48,533 bases of DNA from an uncultured Chloroflexota bacterium (GTDB lineage: Bacteria; Chloroflexota; Chloroflexia; Chloroflexales; Chloroflexaceae). Position 1 is the first letter of the stretch. Every line of letters begins with the position of its first letter. This document shows positions 1 through 8,305 of the stretch, piece after piece. Below the pieces are notes generated by a model. That model was not told where the DNA came from, ran no database searches, and was given only the letters and a program-made list of their open reading frames with translations. Location: the NCBI GenBank assembly GCA_937120965.1, contig CAKZKA010000171.1, positions 1-48,533 on the forward strand, in the 5' to 3' direction. The position numbers and the translations under genes were made by a program.

Positions 1-146
1 GGTTCCCCATCTCCCAACCGCTAGCAGGAGCGGCTGGCGCCCTCTCAGGCAGGGGCATGGGGAACCCCGGGTTCCCCATCTCCCAACCGCTAGCAGGAGC
101 GGCTGGCGCCCTCTCAGGCAGGGGCATGGGGAACCCCGGGTTCCCC
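1..146. repeat. 69-bp tandem repeat, two full copies plus partial third
   Basis: The sequence starting GGTTCCCCATCTCCC recurs with an exact 69-base period at 1, 70 and 139 (the third copy stops after a few bases). Each unit begins with GGTTCCCC and ends with GGGGAACC, so each is an imperfect hairpin. It is built from the palindromic modules seen in other spacers, but this is the only place where they form a perfect head-to-tail array. It lies just before the first gene and may continue beyond the left edge. Confidence 0.9.
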
Positions 147-195
147 GTATTTTCAGAAGCGTGACCGCTGAACCAGCAAGAAAAGGTTCATAACC

Positions 196-1446
196 ATGGC
201 ACAGACCCTCAGCGAGCAGATCCTCTCCCGGGCCGCGGGCCGACCAGTGTCTGCAGGAGAGGTGGTAACGGTCAATGTGGACCTGGTGATGATGCACGAC
301 AGCCTGTCACCGAGCATCATCCGGGTATTGCACGAAGAACTCGGCGCCGAGCGCGTCTGGGACCCGCAGCGCGTTGCGGTGGTGATTGACCATGTGGCCC
401 CGGCTGCCAGTGTACAGACGGCGGAGAAGCAGGCCGAAGTGCGGCGCTGGGTGCGCGCCCAGGGTATCGCTCATTTATTCGATGTCGGGCGCGGCATTTC
501 GCACCCGGTGCTGGTGGAGGAGGGGCTGGCGCGCCCCGGCATGGTCATCGTAGGGAGCGACAGCCATTCTACCGCCTACGGCTGCGTGGGCGCCTTCGGC
601 ACCGGGATGGGCACCACCGACATCGCCCTGGCTGCCGCCACCGGCCGCACCTGGTTCCGCGTGCCCGAGACGGTGCTGGTGCGCGCCCGGGGCCGCTTTC
701 GCCCTGGCGTGAGCGCCAAGGACCTGGCGCTCAAGGCCGCGCGCCTGCTTCGCGCCGATGGGGCTACCTATGCCGCCGTCGAGTGGCACGGGGTCGAGTT
801 CCTCAGCGTGATGGAGCGGATGACCCTGGCCACCCTGTCCATCGAGGTCGGCGCGAAGGCCGGCATCGTGCCACCCACCGGCCTGTTGCAAACGATCCCG
901 GAGTGGCTGCGCGTCGAGGAGGGCGCCCGCTACAGCCGCGTGGTCGAAATTGACCTCGACGACCTGGAGCCACAGGTCAGCGCGCCGCATACGGTGGACA
1001 ACGTGACCGATCTGCGCGACCTGGGCCGCGTCGCGGTGGATGTGGTCTACCTGGGCACATGTACCAACGGCCACTACGAGGATATGGCGGCCGCGGCGCG
1101 CATCCTGCGGGGGCGGCGCCTGGCGCCCGGCGTGCGTATGCTGGTGGTGCCGGCGAGCGCCCAGGCACTGCAAATGGCCGCTGAGGATGGCACCCTGGCA
1201 ACCCTGCTGGCCGCTGGCGCGACCATCGGTACCCCGGGGTGCGGCGCCTGCATCGGACGCCACATGGGCGTGCTTGCGCCTGGCGAGGTCTGCCTGTTCA
1301 CCGGCAATCGCAACTTCCGTGGGCGCATGGGCAGCCCCGAGGCGCGTATCTACCTGGCCTCCCCCGAAGTCGCCGCGGCAACTGCGCTGACGGGGTACAT
1401 CACCCATCCGCAGGAGGTGGTTGAGGCACGCTACGCCGAGCCGTAA
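196..1446 (+). CDS. hacA (lysT): Homoaconitase / 3-isopropylmalate dehydratase family, large subunit
   Basis: 416 residues, the usual length of the large subunit of two-part homoaconitase or isopropylmalate isomerase. It would hydrate and rehydrate homocitrate to homoisocitrate with a [4Fe-4S] cluster. The three cluster cysteines are visible: Cys289 in LGTCTNG and Cys349/Cys352 in GTPGCGACIG. Substrate-pocket motifs VVIDHVAP (62-69) and GSDSHSTAYG (120-129) are intact. A purine-rich AAAAGG precedes the ATG. The small subunit, a homoisocitrate-type dehydrogenase and LysW follow on the same strand, so a lysine (alpha-aminoadipate) role is more likely than leucine. The family alone does not separate HacA from LeuC; the call rests on context. 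Confidence 0.85.
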   Translation: MAQTLSEQILSRAAGRPVSAGEVVTVNVDLVMMHDSLSPSIIRVLHEELGAERVWDPQRVAVVIDHVAPAASVQTAEKQAEVRRWVRAQGIAHLFDVGRGISHPVLVEEGLARPGMVIVGSDSHSTAYGCVGAFGTGMGTTDIALAAATGRTWFRVPETVLVRARGRFRPGVSAKDLALKAARLLRADGATYAAVEWHGVEFLSVMERMTLATLSIEVGAKAGIVPPTGLLQTIPEWLRVEEGARYSRVVEIDLDDLEPQVSAPHTVDNVTDLRDLGRVAVDVVYLGTCTNGHYEDMAAAARILRGRRLAPGVRMLVVPASAQALQMAAEDGTLATLLAAGATIGTPGCGACIGRHMGVLAPGEVCLFTGNRNFRGRMGSPEARIYLASPEVAAATALTGYITHPQEVVEARYAEP

Positions 1447-1617
1447 GCGGGCAACCCGGCTTGCCCCGCCGCGCGTATGGCTTCAGAATCGGGGTAACTA
1501 CACAAGCCCACGGGGCGGATTGGGCAGGGCACAAGCCCTCCTGGAAAAACCTCTTCTCACCGCGTCGTTGTGCGGCGATGCCGCAGTGGTGCTGACGCTG
1601 AACCACGGAGTACACCT

Positions 1618-2115
1618 ATGGCCCGTGTCTGGATATTTGGCGCCGACATCAATACCGATCAGATCGTTCCGGGGCGCTACGCGCCGTACATGCTGAAGAA
1701 CGAGGACGATCTGCGCAAGTACCCGTTCATCGAACATCGTCCCGAGTTTGCCGCCAATGTGCGTCGAGGAGACATCATCGTGGCCGGGAACAACTTCGGC
1801 TGCGGAAGTTCCCGCGAGTACGCGCCCCTGGCGCTGCGCATGGTCGGCATCGGCGCAATCATCGCGCCACTGTTTGCCCGCATCTTCTTTCGCAACGCCC
1901 TCAACCTCGGCATCCCCTGCTTTACTGCCGATCTCACCCGCGAGCTACGCGATGGCCAGGAGGTGGAACTGGACCTGGAGCAGGGCCGCATCCATACCGA
2001 TGATGGGCGCACGATCCAGTTGCCGCCGCCTCCGGCCTTCCTGCGCGAGGTCTGGGCCGCAGGGGGGATTGTGCCGTTCTATCGCATGTATGGACGGTTC
2101 CCCGGCGAGGGCTGA
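1618..2115 (+). CDS. hacB (lysU): Homoaconitase / 3-isopropylmalate dehydratase family, small subunit
   Basis: 165 residues, normal for the swivel-domain small subunit that closes the active site over the large subunit. The start MARVWIFGADINTDQIVPGRY matches family N-termini, so I use ATG 1618 rather than an upstream in-frame ATG at 1570. NNFGCGSSREYAPLAL (about residues 59-74) is the conserved substrate-loop motif. The gap from the large subunit is 171 bases of weakly repeat-like sequence. The stop TGA (2113-2115) is also the first three bases of the repeat edge TGAGGTGAACATAG, so the gene ends exactly where an intergenic repeat begins. Confidence 0.87.
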   Translation: MARVWIFGADINTDQIVPGRYAPYMLKNEDDLRKYPFIEHRPEFAANVRRGDIIVAGNNFGCGSSREYAPLALRMVGIGAIIAPLFARIFFRNALNLGIPCFTADLTRELRDGQEVELDLEQGRIHTDDGRTIQLPPPPAFLREVWAAGGIVPFYRMYGRFPGEG

Positions 2116-2245
2116 GGTGAACATAGTCCGCGCGCGGGAGGGTTTGGGTGTAGAGGCGCGGCGGCGCCGCGCCTCTACACCCTCCCAGGAACCAACCCGC
2201 CAGCGGGAAGGATGTGGGAGGGCTGCGCCCTCCCAGGAACATCGC
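2113..2245. repeat. Composite palindromic intergenic repeat inside the lysine cluster
   Basis: Begins with the edge TGAGGTGAACATAG. It continues with a 33-bp perfect palindrome at 2148-2180 (core GCGGCGCCGC, arms GTGTAGAGG/CCTCTACAC) and ends with the hairpin GGGAGGGCTGCGCCCTCCCA (2216-2235). The same chain recurs at 5704-5830. It separates two genes that should be co-transcribed, so the modules are probably transcribed and could fold as RNA hairpins. Confidence 0.85.
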
Positions 2246-2274
2246 TTTTTATCTGCCGACGCAAGGACGATAGC

Positions 2275-3279
2275 ATGCGAGTCTGCATCATTCCCGGCGA
2301 TGGGATCGGCCCGGAGGTGATCGGCGCCGCCGCGCAGGTGTTGCGCGCCCTGGTTCCCGAGGCGGCGATCGAGGAGGCCGAAGCCGGCTGGGGCGCCTTT
2401 GAGCGGCATGGCGTCGCGCTGCCCGCGGCAACGCTGGCGGCAGCGCGGGCCGCCGATGCTATTCTCTTTGGCGCCGTGGCCTCGCCCAGTCACGCCGTGC
2501 CCGGCTACCGCAGCCCGATTGTGCAACTGCGCCGCGATCTCGACCTGTACGCCAATATTCGCCCGGTCAGCAGCGCTGACGCGCAGCGAAGCGTTGACCT
2601 GGTCATCGTCCGCGAAAACACCGAAGATCTCTACACCGGGCGCGAGCGGCTGGAGGACGACGGCGCCATGGCCATCGCCGAACGGGTGATCACCCGGCGG
2701 GCCAGCGCCCGCATCGCCCATACCGCCTTCGACCTGGCGCGCCGCCGCGCTGCCGCTCTCGGGCGACCCGGGCGCGTGACGGTGGTACACAAAGCCAATG
2801 TGCTGCGCGTCAGCGATGGCCTGTTCCGCGAGACGGTTCTGGCCGTGGCCCGCGACTACCCCGAGGTTGCTGTGGAGGAGATGCTGGTGGACGTGGCAGC
2901 GATGCGCCTGGCCCAGACACCCGAGCGCTTCGATGTGCTCGTCACCACCAACATGTTTGGCGACATTCTCTCCGATGTGGCCTGCATCAACGGCGGGGGG
3001 TTGGGATTGGCCGCCTCGGCGAACCTGGGTGACGGGCGGGCGCTGTTCGAGCCGGTACACGGCGCAGCGCCAGATATTGCCGGCCAGGGAACGGCGAACC
3101 CCCTGGCGGCAATCACCTGTGTGGCAATGCTGCTGGAATGGCGGGGCCTGCCGGCCGCGCGCCTGCGCGCCGCCATCGCCGACGTGCTGCGCGACGGCCC
3201 CCACACGCCTGATCTGGGCGGCGCGGCGAGGACCACCGATGTTACAGAGGCCGTGCTTGCGCGACTACGGTATCGCTGA
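2275..3279 (+). CDS. hicDH: Homoisocitrate / isocitrate / 3-isopropylmalate dehydrogenase family
   Basis: 334 residues, a typical length for beta-decarboxylating dehydrogenases that oxidise a 2-hydroxy-3-carboxy acid with NAD(P)+ and a divalent metal. Recognisable segments are the N-terminal IPGDGIGPEV, the substrate-binding segment SPIVQLRRDLDLYANIRPV, VIVRENTEDLYTGRE, and the metal/cofactor region TNMFGDILSD with GLAASANLG and FEPVHGAAPDIAG. With homoaconitase upstream and LysW downstream, homoisocitrate is the likely substrate, giving 2-oxoadipate. ATG 2275 is chosen because the family motif MRVCIIPGDGIGPE starts there; the upstream in-frame extension is translated repeat. The stop TGA (3277-3279) coincides with a repeat edge TGAGGTGAAAATA. 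Confidence 0.85.
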   Translation: MRVCIIPGDGIGPEVIGAAAQVLRALVPEAAIEEAEAGWGAFERHGVALPAATLAAARAADAILFGAVASPSHAVPGYRSPIVQLRRDLDLYANIRPVSSADAQRSVDLVIVRENTEDLYTGRERLEDDGAMAIAERVITRRASARIAHTAFDLARRRAAALGRPGRVTVVHKANVLRVSDGLFRETVLAVARDYPEVAVEEMLVDVAAMRLAQTPERFDVLVTTNMFGDILSDVACINGGGLGLAASANLGDGRALFEPVHGAAPDIAGQGTANPLAAITCVAMLLEWRGLPAARLRAAIADVLRDGPHTPDLGGAARTTDVTEAVLARLRYR

Positions 3280-3410
3280 GGTGAAAATATGGGGAAACCA
3301 GGTTTCCCCAACTGCGGTGAGCCTGTCGAACCGCACCCCTGCCTGTGGAGGCGGCAAGCCCTCCCCACCGGGAGGGTGTGGGAGGGCGAAGCTCTCCCAG
3401 AAACAATTAA
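3277..3410. repeat. Composite palindromic intergenic repeat between hicDH and lysW
   Basis: Starts with TGAGGTGAAAATA at the hicDH stop codon. It holds the hairpin TGGGGAAACCAGGTTTCCCC (3291-3310), the phrase GGTGAGCCTGTCGAACC also found near 46570, and a GGGAGGGCGAAGCTCTCCCA hairpin ending near 3400. The remaining 70 bases to lysW show no gene. Confidence 0.8.
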
Positions 3411-3483
3411 GTTCATTCTGGCGTGGTGCGGCACAGCCGCACAGGCGCCTGTGGCGCAGATCACAACGAAAGGAACATCCCGA

Positions 3484-3651
3484 ATGATTGCCACCTGTCC
3501 CGAATGCGGCGCCGAAGTCACCCTCCCCGAAGACACCATGGAGAGTGAGATCATCGTCTGTCCCGAGTGTGGCGCCGAACTCGAAGTTGTCAGCCTGAAC
3601 CCGCCCACCCTGGCCCTGGCCCCGGAGGTCGAGGAGGACTGGGGCGAATAG
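3484..3651 (+). CDS. lysW: LysW, amino-group carrier protein of lysine biosynthesis
   Basis: 55 residues. Two CPECG zinc knuckles (Cys5/Cys8 and Cys26/Cys29) form the small zinc domain, followed by an acidic tail ending EVEEDWGE. The C-terminal EDWGE is the signature of LysW: its last glutamate is ligated to the amino group of alpha-aminoadipate and carries the intermediate through the later steps. The start ATG 3484 (MIATCPECG) follows an AAAGGA ribosome-binding site. lysX begins 11 bases after the stop, so the two are almost certainly co-translated. The tail makes this a very specific identification despite the small size. Confidence 0.95.
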   Translation: MIATCPECGAEVTLPEDTMESEIIVCPECGAELEVVSLNPPTLALAPEVEEDWGE

Positions 3652-3662
3652 AGGAGCAACGT

Positions 3663-4505
3663 ATGCGTATCGGTGTTCTCTGCTCGCGCATCCGCGCCGA
3701 GGAGAAACTACTCTTTACCGAGCTGGAGCGTCGTGGTCTCGATTACGAGAAGATCGACGACCGTGAGCAGATCTTCAACCTGCACCAGCGCGAATACCCC
3801 TTCGATGTGGTGCTGGAGCGCTCGATCCAGCACAGCCGGGCGCTGTACATGTTGAAGATCATGAACGATGCCGGGGTGCCAACGGTGAACAGCTACCATG
3901 TGGCGCTGACCTGCGGCGACAAGTTCCTCACCACGCAGGCCCTGGTGCACGCCGAAGTGCCCACTCCGCGCTGCCTGCTGGCCTTCACCCCCGAGAGCGC
4001 CCTTGAAGCGATGGAGCAACTCGGCTACCCGGTTGTGCTCAAGCCGGTGATCGGCTCCTGGGGGCGCATGGTGAGCAAGATCAATGACCGTGACGCCGCC
4101 GAGGCCATTCTCGAGCATCGCGACGTGCTCGGCAATTACCAGCACTCGATTTTTTACATCCAGGAGTACATTGACAAGCCCGGGCGCGATATTCGCTCGT
4201 TCGTCATCGGCGACGAGTGTATCGCTGCCATCTACCGCACCAGCGAGCACTGGATCACCAACACCGCGCGCGGCGGCATTGCCAGCGCCTGCCCGGTAAC
4301 CCCTGAACTGGCCGACCTGAGCGTGCGTGCGGCCCATGCCGTCGGTGGCGGGGTGGTGGCGATCGACCTGCTCGAGACCCGCGACGGGCGCGTGCTGGTG
4401 AATGAGGTAAACTACACCATGGAGTTTCGCAACTCGATCGAAACAACCGGGGTGGACATCCCGGCGCGGATCATCGATTATGTGCTGGAAGTGGGCCGCA
4501 GGTAG
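3663..4505 (+). CDS. lysX: LysX, alpha-aminoadipate--LysW ligase (ATP-grasp)
   Basis: 280 residues, the length of characterised LysX proteins and of the RimK-type ATP-grasp fold. It would use ATP to join the amino group of alpha-aminoadipate to the C-terminal glutamate of LysW. Visible segments: N-terminal [20 protein letters not shown]-grasp [37 protein letters not shown], and metal/nucleotide residues in [26 protein letters not shown] 3663 lies directly downstream of lysW with GAGGAG before it. The related ArgX uses glutamate instead; I cannot assign substrate specificity from sequence alone, but HacAB and HicDH in the cluster favour aminoadipate. Confidence 0.92.
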   Translation: MRIGVLCSRIRAEEKLLFTELERRGLDYEKIDDREQIFNLHQREYPFDVVLERSIQHSRALYMLKIMNDAGVPTVNSYHVALTCGDKFLTTQALVHAEVPTPRCLLAFTPESALEAMEQLGYPVVLKPVIGSWGRMVSKINDRDAAEAILEHRDVLGNYQHSIFYIQEYIDKPGRDIRSFVIGDECIAAIYRTSEHWITNTARGGIASACPVTPELADLSVRAAHAVGGGVVAIDLLETRDGRVLVNEVNYTMEFRNSIETTGVDIPARIIDYVLEVGRR

Positions 4506-4550
4506 GGCCGAAGCACGGGCCAGATCAACGCCCTGGTCAACAGGAGAACC

Positions 4551-5588
4551 ATGAGTATCCGGGTTTCCGTCGTGGGCGCGAGCGGCTACGTAGGGGGCGA
4601 GCTGCTGCGGCTCTTGCTCTGGCACCCTGCGGTGGAAGTGGCACAGGCGACCAGTGGGCGCAACGCCGGGCGCTACCTCTACCAGGTGCACCCCAATCTG
4701 CGCGGGCGGACGAGCCTGCAGTTTGTGCATCCGGATCGGTTGGAGCCGTGCGATGTATTGTTCCTGGCATTGCCCCACGGCGAAGCGGCGCGCAGCTTCG
4801 CGCGCTACGCGGAGCTGGCCGGGCGGATCATTGACTGCTCGGCCGATTTCCGGCTGCGCGACCCGGCGGCCTACGCCCGCTGGTACGGCGAGGAGCACCC
4901 CGCCCCTGAGTGGCTCGACCGCTTCGTGTACGGGCTGCCCGAGGTCAGCCGCCCGGCCCTGCGCGAGGCGCGCTACGCCAGTGGGGTAGGCTGCAACGCT
5001 ACGGCTACCAACCTGGCCCTGCTGCCGCTGGTGCGCGCCGGGCTGGTGGATCCGCAGCAGCCGGTGATTGTCGAGGTCAAGGTCGGTTCGTCGGAGGGCG
5101 GGGCGGGCGCCTCGGAAAGCAGCCACCACCCCGAGCGCGCCGGCGCGGTGCGCTCATTTGCTCCGGTGGGCCATCGCCACACCGCTGAAGTCGAGCAGGT
5201 GACAGGGTTGCACAACGTCCATCTATCAATCACCTCGGTTGAACTGGTGCGGGGCGCCCTGGCAACGGCGCACGTCTTTGCCGCCCGCCCGGTGACGGAA
5301 AAAGATCTCTGGCAGGCCTACCGCGCCTTTGCGCGCGATGAGCCGTTTGTGCGCATCGTCAAGGAGCGGCAGGGGATCTATCGCTTCCCCGAGCCAAAGA
5401 TCCTCGCTGGCAGCAATTACGCCGACATTGGCTTCGCGCTGGATACGGCCACGGGCCGGATAGTAAGCATCTGCGCCCTCGATAACCTGATGAAAGGCGC
5501 CGCCGGCAGCGCGGTGCAGTGTATGAACCTTATGCTCGGCCTCGATGAAACGGCAGGGCTGGAGTTTCCAGGACTGCATCCGGTCTAG
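4551..5588 (+). CDS. lysY: LysY / ArgC-type N-acyl-aminoacyl-phosphate reductase
   Basis: 345 residues. It has the ArgC-family Rossmann motif VGASGYVGGELLRLL (8-22) and the catalytic cysteine Cys148 in SGVGCNATA. It should reduce the LysW-bound aminoadipyl phosphate to the semialdehyde with NADPH. The same family includes ArgC of arginine synthesis, and in some organisms one enzyme serves both. Placement 45 bases after lysX, with an AGGAG before ATG 4551, supports the lysine role. The kinase that would supply its substrate (LysZ) is not in the window. Confidence 0.87.
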   Translation: MSIRVSVVGASGYVGGELLRLLLWHPAVEVAQATSGRNAGRYLYQVHPNLRGRTSLQFVHPDRLEPCDVLFLALPHGEAARSFARYAELAGRIIDCSADFRLRDPAAYARWYGEEHPAPEWLDRFVYGLPEVSRPALREARYASGVGCNATATNLALLPLVRAGLVDPQQPVIVEVKVGSSEGGAGASESSHHPERAGAVRSFAPVGHRHTAEVEQVTGLHNVHLSITSVELVRGALATAHVFAARPVTEKDLWQAYRAFARDEPFVRIVKERQGIYRFPEPKILAGSNYADIGFALDTATGRIVSICALDNLMKGAAGSAVQCMNLMLGLDETAGLEFPGLHPV

Positions 5589-5703
5589 GAGCAATACGTT
5601 GAAGTGGACGCGGCGCTTCAGACCCTCCTCCCAGCCTCCCCCCGCTGGAGGGAGACGCCAGGCTCCCGCCCCCAGCGGGTGAGGGCTGAGGCGGGGCGGT
5701 CAC

Positions 5704-6015
5704 CCTGAGGTGAACATAGCCCGCCCGCGGGAGGGTTTGGGTGTAGAGGCGCGGCGGCGCCGCGCCTCTACACCCTCCCAGGAACCAACCCGCCAGCGGG
5801 GAGGGTTTGGGAGGGCTGCGCCCTCCCAGGAAAAACTCATGTTCATCTTGTCGTTGTGCGGCGCAGCCGCAGGGATGGCTGAGGTGAAAATAGGCGGCCC
5901 GGGGTTCCCTATGCCCCTGCCTGCTGGGGCGCCAGGCACCCCCAACAGCGGTTGGGGTGTGGGGAAACCGGGTTTCCCCACACCCCTCGAGGAGCTGTGC
6001 CGCGCAGCCGCATAG
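5704..6015. repeat. Composite palindromic repeat block
   Basis: Starts with TGAGGTGAACATAG and carries, in order: the 33-bp GTGTAGAGG palindrome (5741-5773), GGGAGGGCTGCGCCCTCCCA, the CGGCGCAGCCGCA edge hairpin with a second TGAGGTGAAAATAG (5880), and a GGGAAACCGGGTTTCCCC hairpin (5961-5980). Just before it, 5637-5690 holds a separate CCCGCTGG/CCAGCGGG inverted repeat. The remaining sequence to 6160 shows no gene. Confidence 0.85.
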
Positions 6016-6175
6016 ACGGCTGATTTGAAAGCTACTGCTGGCGAACCCGGGTACGCAGGCCTCTCGCCCGCATACGGGCCGGAGGCTCGCGCGCTCGGCG
6101 AGGCCAGAACGGGGGTTGTCAGCAGTGCCTGTAACAGCACCGGGTCCGTGGGCCTGAAGGTATGGAGGCGTGCAG

Positions 6176-7822
6176 GTGAAACCCCGCTATCCGCCCGCGC
6201 TGGCGCCCGCTTACCCTGGCGCGCCTGTGCTCCACCGGGCAGGCCTGCTGATCCTGGGGTGGTCGCTGGCAGTGCCGATCCTGCTGTTCGCCATCTTCCA
6301 CACCTACGGCTTCGACGACCCCTACATCACCTACCGCTACGCCATGAACCTGGCCGCGGGCCATGGGTTCGTCTACAACCCCGGCGAGCGCGTGTTGAGT
6401 ACCACGGCCCCCCTCTACGCGCTGCTGCTGGCCCCCTTTGCCGCTCTGGGGTTGGATGTTCCGCTGATCAGCAACCTGATCGGCTGTGTCAGCCTGGGAG
6501 CGGGAGCGCTGGCCCTGTGGCGGCTGGGGAGCCTGGCGGGAATGCCGGTCGCTGGCGGGGTAGCCGCGCTCCTCTACCCGCTCAGCCCGTACCTGGTGCT
6601 GACCCTCGGCGCGGAGACGACATTCTTCATGGCCCTGACCCTCTGGGGCTTCGTGACGCTGGCGACGGGCCACCCTGCTGCGGCCGGTCTACTCCTGGCC
6701 GGGGCGACCCTCACACGCGCCGATGCGGCCCTGGCCGCGGTCATTGGCGGATCTGCCCTGCTGCTGGAGGCTGCCAGCGCGAAGCTGCGACAGGACGGGC
6801 CGGCCTTGCCTGCCCGACTCTCCACCCACAAGACTGATACTTCAGGCGCAACTCGCGAGCCGCCAGGAGAGCCTCCCCGGAAGCCGTTCCCTCTGGCCGA
6901 CGATGGGACAGCCGCCCCGCATGTCCCTCTGGCGGGCAGGTGGGTGGGGCGCATCCCTCCCCTGCTGCGCTTCAGCGGCGCCTATCTGCTCATCGTGGCG
7001 CCCTTCCTCGGCGCGGCCTGGATCTATTTTGGCGCGCCACTGCCGGCGACACTGGGCGTCAAGCGCAGCCAGGCCCACCTCCCCGGCAGCCGCAGCTACC
7101 TGGCTGGCCTGGGCCAGCAACTCGCCGGGCTGGGGCAACGGCCCCTGTTCTGGCCCCTGCTCGGCCTGGCGCCGCCGGGGCTGATGATGGGGTTACGGCA
7201 GCAGGGTCCGCTGCTCCTGCCGCTGGTGTGGGGCGGCCTGCACGCCCTGGCATACAGCCTGCTCGGCGTCACCGCCTACTTCTGGTACTACGGCCCGGCG
7301 GCGCTGGCCCTGATCACCGCCGCCGCGCTGGGAGCCGAGGCCCTGGTCGCCTGGTTGCGCCCGTGGCGGAGAGCGTGGGCCAGCGCCGTCGTCGTCAGCG
7401 CCCTGGTCGGCCTGATTCTGGCGGCCCAGGGCCTGGCGCTGGCCCGGATGGCAACCCATCCCGACCCCCGCCTGCCACTCTACCGCGCTGCCGGTCAATG
7501 GCTGGCCGCCAGTACTACCCCTGACAGCCGCGTTGGCGCCCTCGAAGTTGGCGTCATCGGCTACTACGGTGGCCGTCCGATGGTAGACTTCGCCGGGCTG
7601 ATCCAACCCGAGGTGGCCCGAACCTTCGAGACGGGCGGAGGGTACGAAGCGGCGGCGCGCCGGGCCGTGGCGGTCTACCGGCCTGCATATCTGGTCAACC
7701 AGGAGACCGCCATGCCCCTCATCAGCAACGACCCGGACCTGGCGGCCCGTTGCGCAGTCGTAGCCGAGTTTCCCGATCCGCGTTATCCCACACCGCTGAC
7801 CATCTACCGCTGCGCCTGGTGA
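6176..7822 (+). CDS. Polytopic GT-C fold glycosyltransferase-like membrane protein
   Basis: 548 residues, largely hydrophobic with many predicted membrane spans from about residue 22 onward. The first loop carries the acidic pair Asp47-Asp48 in GFDDPYITYRYA, the position of the catalytic acid in GT-C/GT39-type enzymes that move sugars from lipid-linked donors outside the membrane. A hydrophilic insertion lies around residues 215-250, and the C-terminal part is a short soluble domain. Two in-frame GTG codons are candidates: GTG 6170 is only one base after GGAGG (6164-6168), while GTG 6176 is at the normal seven bases, so I prefer 6176. The acceptor cannot be told from sequence. The gene stands alone between repeat blocks. 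Confidence 0.72.
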   Translation: MKPRYPPALAPAYPGAPVLHRAGLLILGWSLAVPILLFAIFHTYGFDDPYITYRYAMNLAAGHGFVYNPGERVLSTTAPLYALLLAPFAALGLDVPLISNLIGCVSLGAGALALWRLGSLAGMPVAGGVAALLYPLSPYLVLTLGAETTFFMALTLWGFVTLATGHPAAAGLLLAGATLTRADAALAAVIGGSALLLEAASAKLRQDGPALPARLSTHKTDTSGATREPPGEPPRKPFPLADDGTAAPHVPLAGRWVGRIPPLLRFSGAYLLIVAPFLGAAWIYFGAPLPATLGVKRSQAHLPGSRSYLAGLGQQLAGLGQRPLFWPLLGLAPPGLMMGLRQQGPLLLPLVWGGLHALAYSLLGVTAYFWYYGPAALALITAAALGAEALVAWLRPWRRAWASAVVVSALVGLILAAQGLALARMATHPDPRLPLYRAAGQWLAASTTPDSRVGALEVGVIGYYGGRPMVDFAGLIQPEVARTFETGGGYEAAARRAVAVYRPAYLVNQETAMPLISNDPDLAARCAVVAEFPDPRYPTPLTIYRCAW

Positions 7823-7914
7823 CCGGGCCGGCCCCGGTTTTATCGGCGCCTGTGGCCAGACCGCCCCCTGACCGCCCGATGCAGGCGCACAGGGCACCCC
7901 GGTTGCCCCGCTTT

Positions 7915-8220
7915 TCACCTCAGCCATCCATGCGGCTGCGCCGCACAACGCCAGAGTGAAAATATTTGTTCTTGGGAGGGCTGCGCCCTCCCAAACCCTC
8001 CCGGTGGGGAGGGCTTGCCGCCCCCGCCGGCAGGGGGATGGGGAAACCCGCTTTCCCCGTATTTTCACCTCAGCCATCCATGCGGCTGCGCCGCACACTA
8101 TGGGGATGAACATAGACCCTTGGGAGGGCTGCGCCCTCCCAAACCCTCCCGGTGGGGAGGGCTTGCCGCCCCCACCGGCAGGGGGATGGGGAAACCCGCT
8201 TTCCCCATATGTTCACATTA
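7915..8220. repeat. Two tandem copies of a composite palindromic repeat
   Basis: The chain ATTTTCACCTCAGCC, CATGCGGCTGCGCCGCAC, AGTGAAAATA, GGGAGGGCTGCGCCCTCCCAAACC, CTTGCCGCCCCC and GGGGAAACCCGCTTTCCCC appears twice in the same order (about 7916-8065 and 8066-8217). The spacer from 7823 to 7914 shows no gene. Confidence 0.85.
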
Positions 8221-8245
8221 GATGGTTCGCCTGGCGTAGTATAAT
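8218..8245 (+). promoter_or_regulatory. Putative promoter for the MshEN-type gene
   Basis: A perfect -10 hexamer TATAAT at 8240-8245 lies 60 bases before the ATG. The best -35 at 16-base spacing is the weak TTAGAT (8218-8223). It starts exactly where the repeat block ends. Confidence 0.45.
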
Positions 8246-8305
8246 GAAAATCCTAACGTTGTACGCTCTCAGCAAGTGACTTGTCCATGTCGAGGAACGT
8301 TCGCA

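Noticed and set aside
1-146. Possible CRISPR array
   Set aside because: The 69-bp units are contiguous and identical with no unique spacers.
475-1407. Long antisense frames such as 475-1407 (-), 1945-3204 (-), 22459-24108 (-), 34913-36295 (-)
   Set aside because: Opposite-strand shadows of well-supported genes in GC-rich DNA; no motifs and no ribosome-binding sites.
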